Part shown: one piece after another, positions 24,965 to 34,747 of the stretch
Numbering within the stretch: position 1 is the stretch's first letter
Layout: each line of letters starts with the position of its first letter
Origin: CAJXQU01 sp965223825
GTDB lineage: Bacteria > Pseudomonadota > Gammaproteobacteria > CAJXQU01
Length of the DNA stretch: 64,000 nucleotides
Reading direction: 5' to 3'
Assembly (NCBI GenBank): GCA_965223825.1
Contig: OZ245018.1
Location: 1,736,001-1,800,000 of the forward strand
The notes under the pieces: generated by a model
What the model was told of the DNA's origin: nothing
Seen by the model: the letters and a program-made list of their open reading frames with translations, nothing else
The model's database searches: none
Translations under genes and position numbers: made by a program

Positions 24965-26787
24965 TCGTGTAATGCCTGGTAAATTTTCCTTGCCAGTTGT
25001 TGGCTGATGCCGGGAACACTTGCCAGGTCTTCTACCCCGGCTTTGCTCACGCCCTGTAAACCACCGAAATGTTTAATCAACGTCTGGCGACGTTTATTAC
25101 CAACACCTTCAATTTGCTCAAGTGTTGATGTGCCTCGTTTCTTCTCCCGTTTGCGTCGATGTCCTGTGATCGCAAAGCGATGCGCTTCGTCGCGCACATT
25201 TTGGATCAGATGCAACGCGGGATTATCCGCAGACATATTCATGGTATCGTGTCCGTCTGAAAGCACAAGCGTTTCAAGCCCTGCTTTTCTCGATGGTCCT
25301 TTTGCAACTCCGACCACATTCACGCTCGTGATATCCAACTCATTCAACACCGAATGCGCTTGTGAAACTTGACCCTTTCCACCGTCAATCAATAATAAGT
25401 CCGGCATGACGGCATCTTCTTTTTGTAACCGAGAAAACCGTCTCAACAACGCCTGGTGCATCGCCGCGTAATCATCACCCGGTGTAATTCCATTAATATT
25501 GAACCGGCGATAATCACTTTTCATTGCGCCTTCAGGTCCAAAAACCACACAGGATGCAACCGTTAATTCACCACTTGTATGGCTAATATCAAAACACTCT
25601 ATACGGTTAATCGGCTGCATCATACCGAGTGCTTCTTTTAATGCATCATTTCTTTTAAGCTGATTTTGTGTGCTAGACAAACGTTGCGCGAGTGACAACG
25701 AAACATTCTGTTTGGCCAAATCCATCCAGCGTTGTCGCTCCGTGCGCATTTCACTTTGTAAGGCTACTTTATGCTGACACTCTGACTCCAGCACCTGCGC
25801 GATTAACGCTTGCTCTTCTAAAGGATGACTAATCAGAATTCGTGGTGGAATTTCGCGATCAGTTCGATCCGCTAAATAATATTGTGTCAGGAACGACATG
25901 AGCAACTCTTCCTCATCCGCGTCTTGCGTATGCGCAGGGAAAAACGTTTTATTGCCTAAATTCTGTCCGCCGCGGATATAAAACAACGTAACGCAACCAA
26001 TACCATTACTGATTTCACACGCAATCACATCGACATTCACATTACCCGCACTCATGTATTGCTTTTGCTGAATCATCTGCAACGAATTGATCTGATCGCG
26101 ATACCGCGCCGCACTCTCGAATTCAAGTTTTTCAGATGCCGCCTCCATACGTTCTACCAACGCCTCGATCACTTGTTGATTCTGCCCTTGCAAAAACAGG
26201 CTCGCGTATTGCACATCTTCATGACACGCTTCGCTATCTACAAAACCCACACACGGCGCACGACAGCGATTGATTTGATGTTGTAAACACGGCCGTGTAC
26301 GGTTTGAAAAATAACTGTCTTCACACGATCTGATCTGAAAAAGTTTTTGTAACAAATTTAAGGTTTGTCGCACCGAACTAGCACTTGGATACGGCCCGAA
26401 ATAGCGCCCTTTTCCATTCCGTGCGCCGCGATGAAAACTCAAACGAGGAAATTCCTGATCGGTTGAAATATAAATCCACGGATAACTTTTATCGTCGCGC
26501 AGGACAATGTTGTAACGTGGTCGATGTTCTTTGATCAGATTATTCTCAAGCAGAAGCGCTTCTTTTTCCGTGTGCGTGATCGTGATTTCAATCGATGCAA
26601 TCTGCGCGATCATGGAATGGATTTTTCGTGTGTGCTGACGCGATGCATGAAAATAACTCGTCACACGATTTTTTAAGTTACGCGCTTTACCGACATAGAT
26701 GATCGTTCCTGCTGCATCGAACATGCGATACACGCCAGGTTGTGTTGGCAAGCTCTGGCAAAAAATTTTTGCGTCAAACTCACTCAT
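24961..26787 (-). CDS. uvrC: Excinuclease ABC subunit C
   Basis: 608 residues, normal UvrC length. It makes the 3' and 5' incisions in nucleotide excision repair. The GIY-YIG nuclease is at the N-terminus (QPGVYRMFDAAGTIIYVGKA). The Cys-rich segment is at 155-180 (CLQHQINRCRAPCVGF), the UvrB-binding UVR motif at about 200-235, the RNase H-like nuclease after about 385 (IECFDISHTSGE; LLLIDGGKGQVSQA), and the tandem HhH at the end (LEQIEGVGNKRRQTLIKHFG). It overlaps the upstream uracil-DNA glycosylase gene by 4 bases. Confidence 0.96.
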   Translation of the reverse strand: MSEFDAKIFCQSLPTQPGVYRMFDAAGTIIYVGKARNLKNRVTSYFHASRQHTRKIHSMIAQIASIEITITHTEKEALLLENNLIKEHRPRYNIVLRDDKSYPWIYISTDQEFPRLSFHRGARNGKGRYFGPYPSASSVRQTLNLLQKLFQIRSCEDSYFSNRTRPCLQHQINRCRAPCVGFVDSEACHEDVQYASLFLQGQNQQVIEALVERMEAASEKLEFESAARYRDQINSLQMIQQKQYMSAGNVNVDVIACEISNGIGCVTLFYIRGGQNLGNKTFFPAHTQDADEEELLMSFLTQYYLADRTDREIPPRILISHPLEEQALIAQVLESECQHKVALQSEMRTERQRWMDLAKQNVSLSLAQRLSSTQNQLKRNDALKEALGMMQPINRIECFDISHTSGELTVASCVVFGPEGAMKSDYRRFNINGITPGDDYAAMHQALLRRFSRLQKEDAVMPDLLLIDGGKGQVSQAHSVLNELDITSVNVVGVAKGPSRKAGLETLVLSDGHDTMNMSADNPALHLIQNVRDEAHRFAITGHRRKREKKRGTSTLEQIEGVGNKRRQTLIKHFGGLQGVSKAGVEDLASVPGISQQLARKIYQALHE

Positions 26788-27419
26788 GCGACGTTGATCA
26801 GTTCTCGTGCTTGTTTAAACACGGATTTGAACATATCCGGTGTGAGACGTTTAGTTTGTGTGTTGTAACGAGAACAATGGTAAGAATCGATCAAAGTGAT
26901 CTCATCCAACGCGTGCACACTCGCATGGCCAAATTTATATTGACTCAATTTTAAACTAAGCGCTTTCAACACAGCCGTGTGCGCAATACTCCCCAAGGCC
27001 ATTACCACCGCCCCTTTTTTTAAACGCGAAATTTCTTCACGTAGAAATCGATTACATAGCGTGATTTCTGCACCAACAGGTTTATTATCCGGCGGTAGGC
27101 ATTTCACGGCGTTGGTGATGCGGCAATTGATCAACTTCAGATCATCATCCGCACTGATGGATTCAGGTTTTGATCCAAAACCGGTTTCGAATAATGTTTG
27201 ATATAAAAGTATGCCTGCATGATCACCTGTAAACGGTCTCCCTGTTGCATTCGCACCGTGTTTACCAGGCGCTAATCCTACGATCAGTAACGCAGGATCT
27301 GCAGCACCAAATGGTGCCACAGGTAAACAATGATACGCAGGATGTTCCGCCTTAACGCTAAGCAGAAAATCGCGCAAGCGTGAGCAGTCTGTGCAATGTA
27401 AATCAAATATTTCTGACAT
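26784..27419 (-). CDS. Uracil-DNA glycosylase, family 5 (UDGb) like
   Basis: 211 residues. The motif GLAPGKHGANATGRPFTGD matches motif 1 of family 5 uracil-DNA glycosylases, which lack the usual catalytic Asp or Asn of family 1. Motif 2 is in SYHCSRYNTQTKRLT, where the usual HPS has become HCS. An N-terminal CTDCSRL resembles the first two Cys of an iron-sulphur site, and other Cys are at CLPVA, NCRITNAVKCLPPDN and LCNRF. It probably removes uracil or hypoxanthine from DNA. It is the first gene of a repair/lipid operon with uvrC and pgsA. Confidence 0.82.
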   Translation of the reverse strand: MSEIFDLHCTDCSRLRDFLLSVKAEHPAYHCLPVAPFGAADPALLIVGLAPGKHGANATGRPFTGDHAGILLYQTLFETGFGSKPESISADDDLKLINCRITNAVKCLPPDNKPVGAEITLCNRFLREEISRLKKGAVVMALGSIAHTAVLKALSLKLSQYKFGHASVHALDEITLIDSYHCSRYNTQTKRLTPDMFKSVFKQARELINVA

Positions 27420-27660
27420 AAAGTCTAATCTCTAACCTATTGTTATTATTAAGGCTAATTTGTTGACGTGAACAAATGTTGTACGAAGCAAAACGCACGT
27501 TATGCATCGAAACGGCAGCACATTAAGTGCTACACTTACGTAAGAATAAAGGGTAAACCATCCCGGTAAGATAATAATAAATCTTGAACCATTGTGCGTT
27601 TATCCCGATAAGCACGAAACAAATAATAAAAATGCAAAAGTAGCATGCGAGGGACTTTTA

Positions 27661-29040
27661 ATGAAAATTTCCACGGCTTACCCGATTTTGCTCACATCAA
27701 TGATGGCCAGCTTTTCCTCAAACGTCGACGCAGCAGGTTTTGCCATTGCAGAACAAAGTGTTAAAGGTCTTGGTACTGCTTTCTCCGGCGGTGCAGCTTC
27801 TGCCGATGATGCTGCGACAATTTGGTACAACCCAGCGGGCATGACAAAGTTTAGCGGCACGCAGATCAGTGCCGGGTTACATGCCATTTTCCCAAAAGCC
27901 GAGTATTCTGACACGGGCAGTATTCTAAACCCAGCCCTGTCAGGCGGCACGCCAACGTCATTTAACGGTCGCGACTTTCACGGCGATAAAAATGCCCTTG
28001 TTCCCAACTTCTACATTACGCATGCTTTAAATGAGAAAACTGTTATTGGCTTAGGTATGAATGCACCTTTTGGCCTCGTCACAGATCATGACTCAGACTA
28101 GATTGGACGCTACCACGCACTTCGATCCGATGTCGCGACAGTCAATTTAAATCCATCGATCGCTTTTAAATTAAACGATCAAGTTTCTTTTGGCGTGGGC
28201 ATCAGCGCGCAATATATCGATGTGAAGCTAAGTAAAAGTATAGATATGAGTGCTGGATGCTTATCAGCACTTGGGGCCGCACCTTGCGCTGGTATTGGCT
28301 TAGCAACGCCGGGCAATGTAGGCACGGACAGTTCTGTTCGACTCGAAGGTCATGATTGGAGCTTCGGTTACAACCTAGGTGTTCTCTTCGAACCTCAACC
28401 AAACACACGCTTCGGTTTACATTACCGATCACACATCAAACATGCACTTTCAGGCAGCGCGGAGTTTTGGCATCCAAACCCTGCGGCAGCTGGTTTGGCC
28501 GCGATGTCAGGTTTAACCAATCAAACAATCAATGCATCGGTCGATTTACCGGAAAATATTTCTGTTAGTGGATTTCATCAACTAAATAAAAAATGGTCAA
28601 TTCAGGGCGATATTACCTGGACACGTTGGTCACGCTTTGATGAATTGCGAATCGATTTTGCCACCGGTAGAGAAGATATTACACCGGAACAATGGGATGA
28701 TTCTTGGCGTTATGCGATCGGTGCAAATTATTATCATGATGACAAACTGACCTTGCGTGGTGGTATTTCATTCGAGGAAACCCCGATCACGGATGCCTCT
28801 CTACGCACACCTAGAATTGCGGATGCTGATCGTATTTGGTTAGCTATCGGCGCAAGTTACGAGATGACAGAAACCCTCTCGGTTGATCTCAGTTTCACGC
28901 ACCTGATCATTGACGATCCGAGTATCGATTACGTGAAAAATTTCCCGAATAATCCGCACGCAGGCGACAGCTCCCTATTGAAAGGTGATTACGATGCGTC
29001 GGTGAATATTCTAAGTGCCCAGTTCAATATGGTTTTCTGA
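27661..29040 (+). pseudogene. OmpP1/FadL-family outer-membrane transporter with in-frame amber codon
   Basis: Read through, this is a 459-residue FadL-type barrel, a normal length. It has a signal peptide (MKISTAYPILLTSMMASFSS to VDAAG), the N-terminal hatch (GFAIAEQSVKGLGTAFSGGA, then ADDAATIWYNPAGMTKFSG), and the C-terminal strand SAQFNMVF with terminal Phe. The codon at 28099-28101 is TAG, in the sequence TDHDSD-stop-IGRYHALRSD. Homologues have a Trp at that place, so a single TGG to TAG change explains it. The frame is otherwise open on both sides. It may be a true nonsense mutation, a suppressed codon or a base error. FadL proteins import fatty acids or other hydrophobic compounds. The start is chosen after GAGGGA. 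Confidence 0.85.
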
Positions 29041-29101
29041 TCTCACTAAGTCATGGCAAACCTGGCACCATCAAGATGTTTCTCCCGGTTTTACTTAACG
29101 G

Positions 29102-30610
29102 TTAGACCGTTGGTTCATCGAGTTCCTCTTCATCAAAATCAAGATCAATCTCTTCACCGGAGTCTTCAATCGCCAGATCAATATCGTCAAGCCCATCAAG
29201 TAAATCATCAAGACTGTCTTCATCAATTTCAGTCGTCGTTTCAGTTGCTTCAACAACTTCATCAGCCGCCTTTTCTTCCGGCTCGGTAGATTCAACTACA
29301 CGCTCAGCAACGGCCTCTTCAACTATCGGAGTCGGAGTCGCATCCGCTTCCTGCATAATGCTGTCGATATCCAGATCAATATCAACATCACTCTCAGCGT
29401 TCTCCGCATCAAGCTCCTCTTCGTCAAGAATTGCCTCAACTGCGTCACTATCGGTGATTGGTTTGCCTTTTAGTAAGGCCTCCATTTCATCCAGAACATC
29501 ATCATTTTCATCCTTAGCTTCCGCTTTAACTTCGTCTGGTGCGTCAACGATGAGATCGTCAGTATTTTCTGTGACTTCTTCAGTTGTTTGTTGAATAGCA
29601 TCTTCCACCAGCTCTTCGCTGACAGCGCCCTCTGAGACACTCTCATCTTCCATGTTTTCTTCTTGGACACCTTCAACTCCAGCAAGGATGTCATCAACAT
29701 CAATCTCAGAAACAACCGCCGTTTCTTCCTCAGTTTGTTCTGCTTCCGGTTGTGGATCAGGCGCTGTTAACTCCGCCTCAGCGTTTATCTCAGCGAGTAG
29801 ATCATCAATATCATCCACAGTTGCATCTTCTGCGCTCGCGGCCTCCTCAGGTTCAGCGGGCAGCTCAACTTCTTCTGCCACGTCTTCGGTTACCTCATCA
29901 GGCGTCTCCTCCACAAGATCCTCAACGGCGTCTTCGTTAACCGCTTCTTCGCTGGCTTCATCAGGTAGTTCAACATCATCCAAAGCCAAATCGAGATCCT
30001 CTACCGCTTCTGTTTCAGTGTCACTCGATTCATCGTCTTCTGTGACAAAATCTTCCGCCATATCGACAGATTCAGACGCGTCTTTCTCAGGTTTACTTTC
30101 TTTCTCGAAACTCGCTTTGTACTCATCCATCAAGCCTTCCATCACATCTTTAGACTCATCTAACTCTTTGGACAAGGCTTCGTTTTTCTGTTCTAGCGCT
30201 TCCAGTGCTTCACTGTTCGCTAAAGGCTCCGCAGATTTCGCTAGATCAGTATAGGGTTGAACCATTTCCTGCAACGAATCACCAAGGTTTTTGAACTGCT
30301 CAGCATCTCTATTCACATAAACTGAAATTAACGTTTTATAAAATGCACGTTCGCGCGCGATGAACTCATCCACAACTTTGATCAATTCAGAATCATCCAT
30401 CTCATAACATTCACTAAATGCCTCTTTCAGCGCAGCATGGCGCTCGCCCTCAGTTTTGATCACCGATTTCGCAAGATCGTCTCCAGCGGATTGATCTGCA
30501 CGCTTTGCACGAAACGATTTCCAAAAAACCATGATGCATATTAGTGTCAACATCAGTGCCGCTTCGCCAGCGAAGATTAATGTTAACGTGTCCATTGTTT
30601 GTTGATTCAT
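29102..30610 (-). CDS. Membrane-anchored, highly acidic low-complexity protein
   Basis: 502 residues. One membrane helix is near the N-terminus (LTLIFAGEAALMLTLICIMVFW), followed by a basic patch (KSFRAKRADQ) that suggests the long tail is cytoplasmic. About residues 45-165 are helical and may form a coiled coil (LEALEQKNEALSKELDESKD). From about 175 to the end the chain is a Glu/Asp/Ala/Val-rich tandem-like region (VEDLVEETPDEVTEDVAEEV is typical) ending in LDDLLDGLDDIDLAIEDSGE. No enzyme signature is seen. It overlaps the VWA gene by 4 bases (ATGA) and is co-translated with it, so it may be a scaffold for the VWA protein. Confidence 0.7.
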   Translation of the reverse strand: MNQQTMDTLTLIFAGEAALMLTLICIMVFWKSFRAKRADQSAGDDLAKSVIKTEGERHAALKEAFSECYEMDDSELIKVVDEFIARERAFYKTLISVYVNRDAEQFKNLGDSLQEMVQPYTDLAKSAEPLANSEALEALEQKNEALSKELDESKDVMEGLMDEYKASFEKESKPEKDASESVDMAEDFVTEDDESSDTETEAVEDLDLALDDVELPDEASEEAVNEDAVEDLVEETPDEVTEDVAEEVELPAEPEEAASAEDATVDDIDDLLAEINAEAELTAPDPQPEAEQTEEETAVVSEIDVDDILAGVEGVQEENMEDESVSEGAVSEELVEDAIQQTTEEVTENTDDLIVDAPDEVKAEAKDENDDVLDEMEALLKGKPITDSDAVEAILDEEELDAENAESDVDIDLDIDSIMQEADATPTPIVEEAVAERVVESTEPEEKAADEVVEATETTTEIDEDSLDDLLDGLDDIDLAIEDSGEEIDLDFDEEELDEPTV

Positions 30611-32394
30611 AACTCTTCACCTGGCTCAGCCATTTGACGACGCCGCTTACGTAAGAATATCCAGACAAAATAGGCAATGCCGCCCAGCACAAGGTTGATT
30701 CCTAAGAGGATCAAACCGATCATTATCCAGTTAACTTCTTTTATTTCTGACGTATCATTTTCCGCATTCTCAGATTCTGTAGGCTCCGTTTCTTCTTGCG
30801 GATCCCCTTCATCCGGTTCTGACGCAAGATCCTGTTCAGGAATGCGTTTTCCAAGACGGTATGTCTCGGTTTTCAAATCAATTTCACGACCATGTTTCCC
30901 GTCGGCCTGAACGCGTAACACCACCTCGTATTCTCCGGGCATCGGATCATTAATGGAAACTAACCATTCATCACCCATGAGCGTACTTTTCGCAACTTGT
31001 TCTAATTCAGTACCATCGGGTTGTAAGATTTTTGCGACGATTTTCATCGTATCTGCGTGGATAAGATCTTCGTGTGGTTGTATTTTCAACAAATGCGCAT
31101 GCTGGCTGTTGTGCTTTACATCTGCTTTCACGGAAACGTCTATTGGGCTTTCAAATATTTCAAACGTCTGGATCTGTTCACGTTGAAATGTTTTGCCATC
31201 GACAATCACGCGCAAGCTGACACGACCAGCATGAAAACTTTCACTCAATTGTTTCGAGAAAACCTGATCATGATCGCGATCGGTCAGTGACCAAATCTCT
31301 ACTAACGTTTCCCCCACTTCTTGCAGCAGGTCGATACTGATCACATCGTAAAAATCATTATCCGCGATCGGCTCACCTTCACTGGTTAACCATGCTTCGA
31401 AATCAATCTTATCGCCGAGAAAAATCCCATTCGGTATTTCAGACGTATTTAGTTTCAGATCCGTCACGACCATCACGCGATTGTCCGGATCGATGTCTGC
31501 ATCAACCGACCATTCACCGGTCTGCGGAGAAGTCACCGTAATCAGATCGTAACTCTCTTCCTGATACCAAGCTGTTTCCGCAGGTGCGGTCACTTTCTCA
31601 AACGTCGTTCCATCGGGTTGCATCACGGTAATGGCTTTATCGGATGATGTTTTGAAAACCAATAAGGTGAATTCGCTGATCGAATTGTCGATCGTAAATT
31701 GATTATCGAGCAACGGGACGGTGTCGCGTGGAGCGGATTTCTCGAACATACGCAGGAAAACACGTTGTAATTGATCCGCATTACTCACCTGCTCATACCA
31801 CCCATTTGAACCGAGCGAGAGGGCATCCAGTAATTCTTGATCGGCGTTTTCTGATAGCGCGATCGTATGAACAGTGACGTTCTTGGCTTTTAGCTCATCC
31901 AGTAATTCCGTCAATATACGCGCGCGCGAATCATCACTGACACCCTCACCGCCCGCAAGATCAACCATGCCGTCAGTCAGTAAAATGATATTCCGATTCG
32001 TCTCATCATCCGTTTCAGACCAGTCTTTGATCACTTCTCTTAGACCCGCTTCGATGTCGGTATGGAGGTCATTGGATGTGATTTTATTCGCGGCGTTTAA
32101 AGCGGATGATTTCCATTGCTCATCTACCGATTGATACTTGAGCAAGGGTTTTACCTTTGTGCCGAATGTCCAAACACCGGTTTTCGTGTCTGCGGGCAAT
32201 AACCCCACCAGAAGTTTAAGGCCTGGCGCACGTAGGTTGTTCGGATCATTCTCTTTCATACTGCCGGATACATCGATCAAAACACGCAGATCCGTCACTG
32301 CGCCATTAGCCTCCGTATTCGCCCACACGAACGGGGCAAACAGGCCAATCAGCAGCAGTTTTAACAGCGTGGTTAAACAGTGTTTTCGATTCAT
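30607..32394 (-). CDS. Exported VWA-domain membrane protein
   Basis: 595 residues from the ATG at 32394, preceded by AAGGGA; the frame is open further upstream to 32505 without similarity. Signal peptide: KHCLTTLLKLLLIGLFAPFVWA. The von Willebrand A domain (about 32-220) has the metal site DVSGSMKEND and NIILLTDGMVDLAGG. Two to four beta-sandwich domains follow. The C-terminus has a Glu-rich linker and one membrane helix (VNWIMIGLILLGINLVLGGI) with a basic cytoplasmic tail. The large domain is therefore periplasmic. I do not recognise a function; adhesion, chaperone-type assembly or envelope-stress sensing are possible. It forms an operon with the acidic protein. Confidence 0.75.
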   Translation of the reverse strand: MNRKHCLTTLLKLLLIGLFAPFVWANTEANGAVTDLRVLIDVSGSMKENDPNNLRAPGLKLLVGLLPADTKTGVWTFGTKVKPLLKYQSVDEQWKSSALNAANKITSNDLHTDIEAGLREVIKDWSETDDETNRNIILLTDGMVDLAGGEGVSDDSRARILTELLDELKAKNVTVHTIALSENADQELLDALSLGSNGWYEQVSNADQLQRVFLRMFEKSAPRDTVPLLDNQFTIDNSISEFTLLVFKTSSDKAITVMQPDGTTFEKVTAPAETAWYQEESYDLITVTSPQTGEWSVDADIDPDNRVMVVTDLKLNTSEIPNGIFLGDKIDFEAWLTSEGEPIADNDFYDVISIDLLQEVGETLVEIWSLTDRDHDQVFSKQLSESFHAGRVSLRVIVDGKTFQREQIQTFEIFESPIDVSVKADVKHNSQHAHLLKIQPHEDLIHADTMKIVAKILQPDGTELEQVAKSTLMGDEWLVSINDPMPGEYEVVLRVQADGKHGREIDLKTETYRLGKRIPEQDLASEPDEGDPQEETEPTESENAENDTSEIKEVNWIMIGLILLGINLVLGGIAYFVWIFLRKRRRQMAEPGEEL

Positions 32395-32529
32395 GGTTCC
32401 CTTCGATGTGTGATTTGCACTCATCGTTATCATCAAAGGTGGCGGCCAAGTAAATGAGATCTTTAGAAAAACACCGCAGCTGACTCCGTCAAACCGATGT
32501 GTCAAATAGCGCTAAGATATAAAGGTGGG

Positions 32530-33993
32530 TTACCCCCGACGCCAGCGAAAATAGCGTTTTAAAAGTGACAAAACCCACTCGGGCTTGTGCGCTTTTTTCC
32601 ATTCGCCAGCTGCATATTTATTTGCTTCGCTTAAGGTCGGGTAGATATGGATCGTACCGAGGATTTTGTTGAGACCAAGTCCCTGCTTCATCGCCAACAC
32701 AAATTCAGCGATCAGATCACCAGCGTGTTCGCCGACGATGGTGACACCGAGGATACGATCCTTACCCGGTACGCTCAGCACTTTGACGAAGCCTGAACGC
32801 ACATCATCAGTGATCGCGCGATCTAGATCGTTAAGCGAGTATTGTGTGACTTCATAACGAATGCCTTTGTCCTTCGCATCTTGCTCGTTAAGGCCGACAC
32901 GCGCCACCTCGGGGTCCGTATATGTCGCCCACGGAATCACGGAATAATCCACTTTAAACTTTTTAAATGCGCCGAAGAGAGCGTTTACGCTGGCGTACCA
33001 AGCCATATGTGCGGCGGTGTGGGTAAATTGGTATGGGCCGGCGACATCTCCAACAGCAAAAATATTATCGTAATTCGTCTGTAGAAATTCATTCACGTCA
33101 ATTGTGCCGCGATCAGACAGGTTAATATCCAGATCATTCAGACCGTAACCGGAAACGCGCGCTTTACGACCAACGGCAACGAGAATCTGGTCAAACGGAA
33201 TCCGCACCGATTCACCATCTTGATCGCAAATTAGGAATTTTTGCTCACGCTCAACAACGATAGCTTTTGCACTATGCTCGGTGCGGACATCCACTCCCTC
33301 TTGCTTAAAATGTGCTTCGATAAACTCTGATACGTCGCGATCTTCACGACGCATGAGCCGCTCACCCATCTCAACTTGCGTCACATGGCTTCCGAGCCGT
33401 GCAAATGCTTGAGTCAGCTCACAACCAATAGGGCCTCCGCCTAACACCACTAATTTTTCAGGTAATGCTGTGAGCGACCATAGCGACTCTGAGGTGAGGA
33501 ATTCAATCTGATCCAGCCCCTCGATCGGTGGAACAAAGGGTTCAGCACCTGCAGCAATGACGATATTCCGCGTGCTCAGCGTCGTCGTAAGATCACCCGA
33601 TGTGATCTGTACATGGTAGGGCGAGAGCAATTTCGCCTCACCAAGATGACAATCAACACCTAACTCGGTGTAACGTTCGACAGAATCGTTTGGCTCAATG
33701 GTTTTGATCGCGGCGTGTACACGTGCCATCACCGCAGCAAAGTTGATTTTCGGCTCTATAGATTCAAAACCATAGGTGTCAGCATGGCGAGCTTGGTGAG
33801 CAAATTTTGCTGATCGAATTAGCGCTTTAGACGGTACACAGCCGGTATTCAAGCAATCACCACCCATTTTGTGTTTTTCGATCAAGCTGACTTTCGCATT
33901 AACGGTACTGCCGATCAGCGAACTCACTAAACCACCAGCACCTGCACCGATAACGACGATGTCGCGATCAAACTTTGTTGGTTTATCCATCAT
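32530..33993 (-). CDS. FAD-dependent pyridine nucleotide-disulphide oxidoreductase (MerA-like)
   Basis: 487 residues of the mercuric reductase / dihydrolipoamide dehydrogenase family. FAD site: DIVVIGAGAGGLVSSL. Redox-active disulphide: GGDCLNTGCVPSKAL. NAD site: LVVLGGGPIGCELTQAFARL. Second FAD site: NIFAVGDVAG. C-terminal dimerisation domain: GTIHIYPTLSEANKYAAGEW with a His-x-Tyr-Pro as in family members. The C-terminal Cys pair and N-terminal heavy-metal domain of true MerA are absent, so mercury is unlikely to be its substrate. It overlaps the TVP38-type membrane protein by 4 bases; this pairing is common and often found as a fusion, suggesting a membrane-linked redox role. Confidence 0.82.
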   Translation of the reverse strand: MMDKPTKFDRDIVVIGAGAGGLVSSLIGSTVNAKVSLIEKHKMGGDCLNTGCVPSKALIRSAKFAHQARHADTYGFESIEPKINFAAVMARVHAAIKTIEPNDSVERYTELGVDCHLGEAKLLSPYHVQITSGDLTTTLSTRNIVIAAGAEPFVPPIEGLDQIEFLTSESLWSLTALPEKLVVLGGGPIGCELTQAFARLGSHVTQVEMGERLMRREDRDVSEFIEAHFKQEGVDVRTEHSAKAIVVEREQKFLICDQDGESVRIPFDQILVAVGRKARVSGYGLNDLDINLSDRGTIDVNEFLQTNYDNIFAVGDVAGPYQFTHTAAHMAWYASVNALFGAFKKFKVDYSVIPWATYTDPEVARVGLNEQDAKDKGIRYEVTQYSLNDLDRAITDDVRSGFVKVLSVPGKDRILGVTIVGEHAGDLIAEFVLAMKQGLGLNKILGTIHIYPTLSEANKYAAGEWKKAHKPEWVLSLLKRYFRWRRG

Positions 33994-34673
33994 GACACCG
34001 CCTGTTTTGCTTTAATAAAGCGAACGATACGTTTTGCGATCAGTGGAAAAAGACCGAGCAAAACGAATGAAGCGATCAAACCAGGTGAAACAATATCGCT
34101 CAGGGATTCAACTGACGCCAACTGTGTGCCAGCATTCACGTACACCAAAGTTCCCGGTAACATGCCCAATTGACTCACCCAGTAGAACAATAGTGGCTTG
34201 ATTGCGGTCAATCCCATGACGAGATTAATCACGAAAAAAGGGAACACGGGCACAAGTCGTAGGGTGAATAAATACAGTCCGCCCTCTTCTTCAATGCCCC
34301 GGTTTATTTTGTCCAGCGTCGCTTTGAAACGCTTCTCGACCTGCTCATGAAATAAGGTTCGGGAAATGAGAAACGCCAAGGTAGCGCCTATTGTTGAAGC
34401 GAAAGAGACAATGATCGTACCATTCAACAAGCCAAATATTGCTCCACCAGCCAACGTCATGATCGCCGCACCGGGTAAAGAAAATGCCGCCATTAACACA
34501 TAGGCAATAAAATAAATCAGAATGGTCGTGAAGGTGTTTTGTTCATAATACGTAAGTAAAGTCGCTTTCTGTTCCTTGAGTGTTTCAAGATTCAGAAAAC
34601 GGCCTAGATCAAACAAAAAGAACGCGGCGATGATCACGACGGCAACAAGAATCAAGATAATTTTTTTGTTCAT
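33990..34673 (-). CDS. TVP38/TMEM64 (SNARE-associated, DedA-like) membrane protein
   Basis: 227 residues. It has an N-terminal membrane helix (IILILVAVVIIAAFFLFDLG) and a VTT-domain core with MTLAGGAIFGLLNGTIIVSF and RLVPVFPFFVINLVMGLTAI, the motif for this family. GTLVYVNAGTQLASV follows, then a last helix. Members are thought to move lipids or metabolites across the inner membrane. First gene of a two-gene operon with the MerA-like flavoprotein. Confidence 0.85.
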   Translation of the reverse strand: MNKKIILILVAVVIIAAFFLFDLGRFLNLETLKEQKATLLTYYEQNTFTTILIYFIAYVLMAAFSLPGAAIMTLAGGAIFGLLNGTIIVSFASTIGATLAFLISRTLFHEQVEKRFKATLDKINRGIEEEGGLYLFTLRLVPVFPFFVINLVMGLTAIKPLLFYWVSQLGMLPGTLVYVNAGTQLASVESLSDIVSPGLIASFVLLGLFPLIAKRIVRFIKAKQAVS

Positions 34674-34747
34674 TATGAAAATTTTAATTCCCGTTTAATC
34701 TTGTTTAGGTAAAGTAACCCGATTAATGCATTGGAGAACATTTTAGT

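Noticed and set aside
28099..28101. Pyrrolysine or other recoded amber codon
   Set aside because: No Pyl genes are seen in the window, TAG is used as a normal stop elsewhere (for example bufB), and a Trp codon mutation explains it more simply.
29358..30254. Long Ser-rich plus-strand ORFs opposite the acidic membrane protein
   Set aside because: They are antisense shadows: the Glu/Asp codons of the real gene read as Ser/Thr on the other strand. There is no ribosome binding site or family similarity.
32395..32505. N-terminal extension of the VWA gene
   Set aside because: It precedes the signal peptide and AAGGGA Shine-Dalgarno sequence at 32394, so it is untranslated leader in the chosen model.
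32530..33993. Mercury resistance (merA)
   Set aside because: The flavoprotein lacks the C-terminal Cys pair and no merR, merT or merP genes are present.
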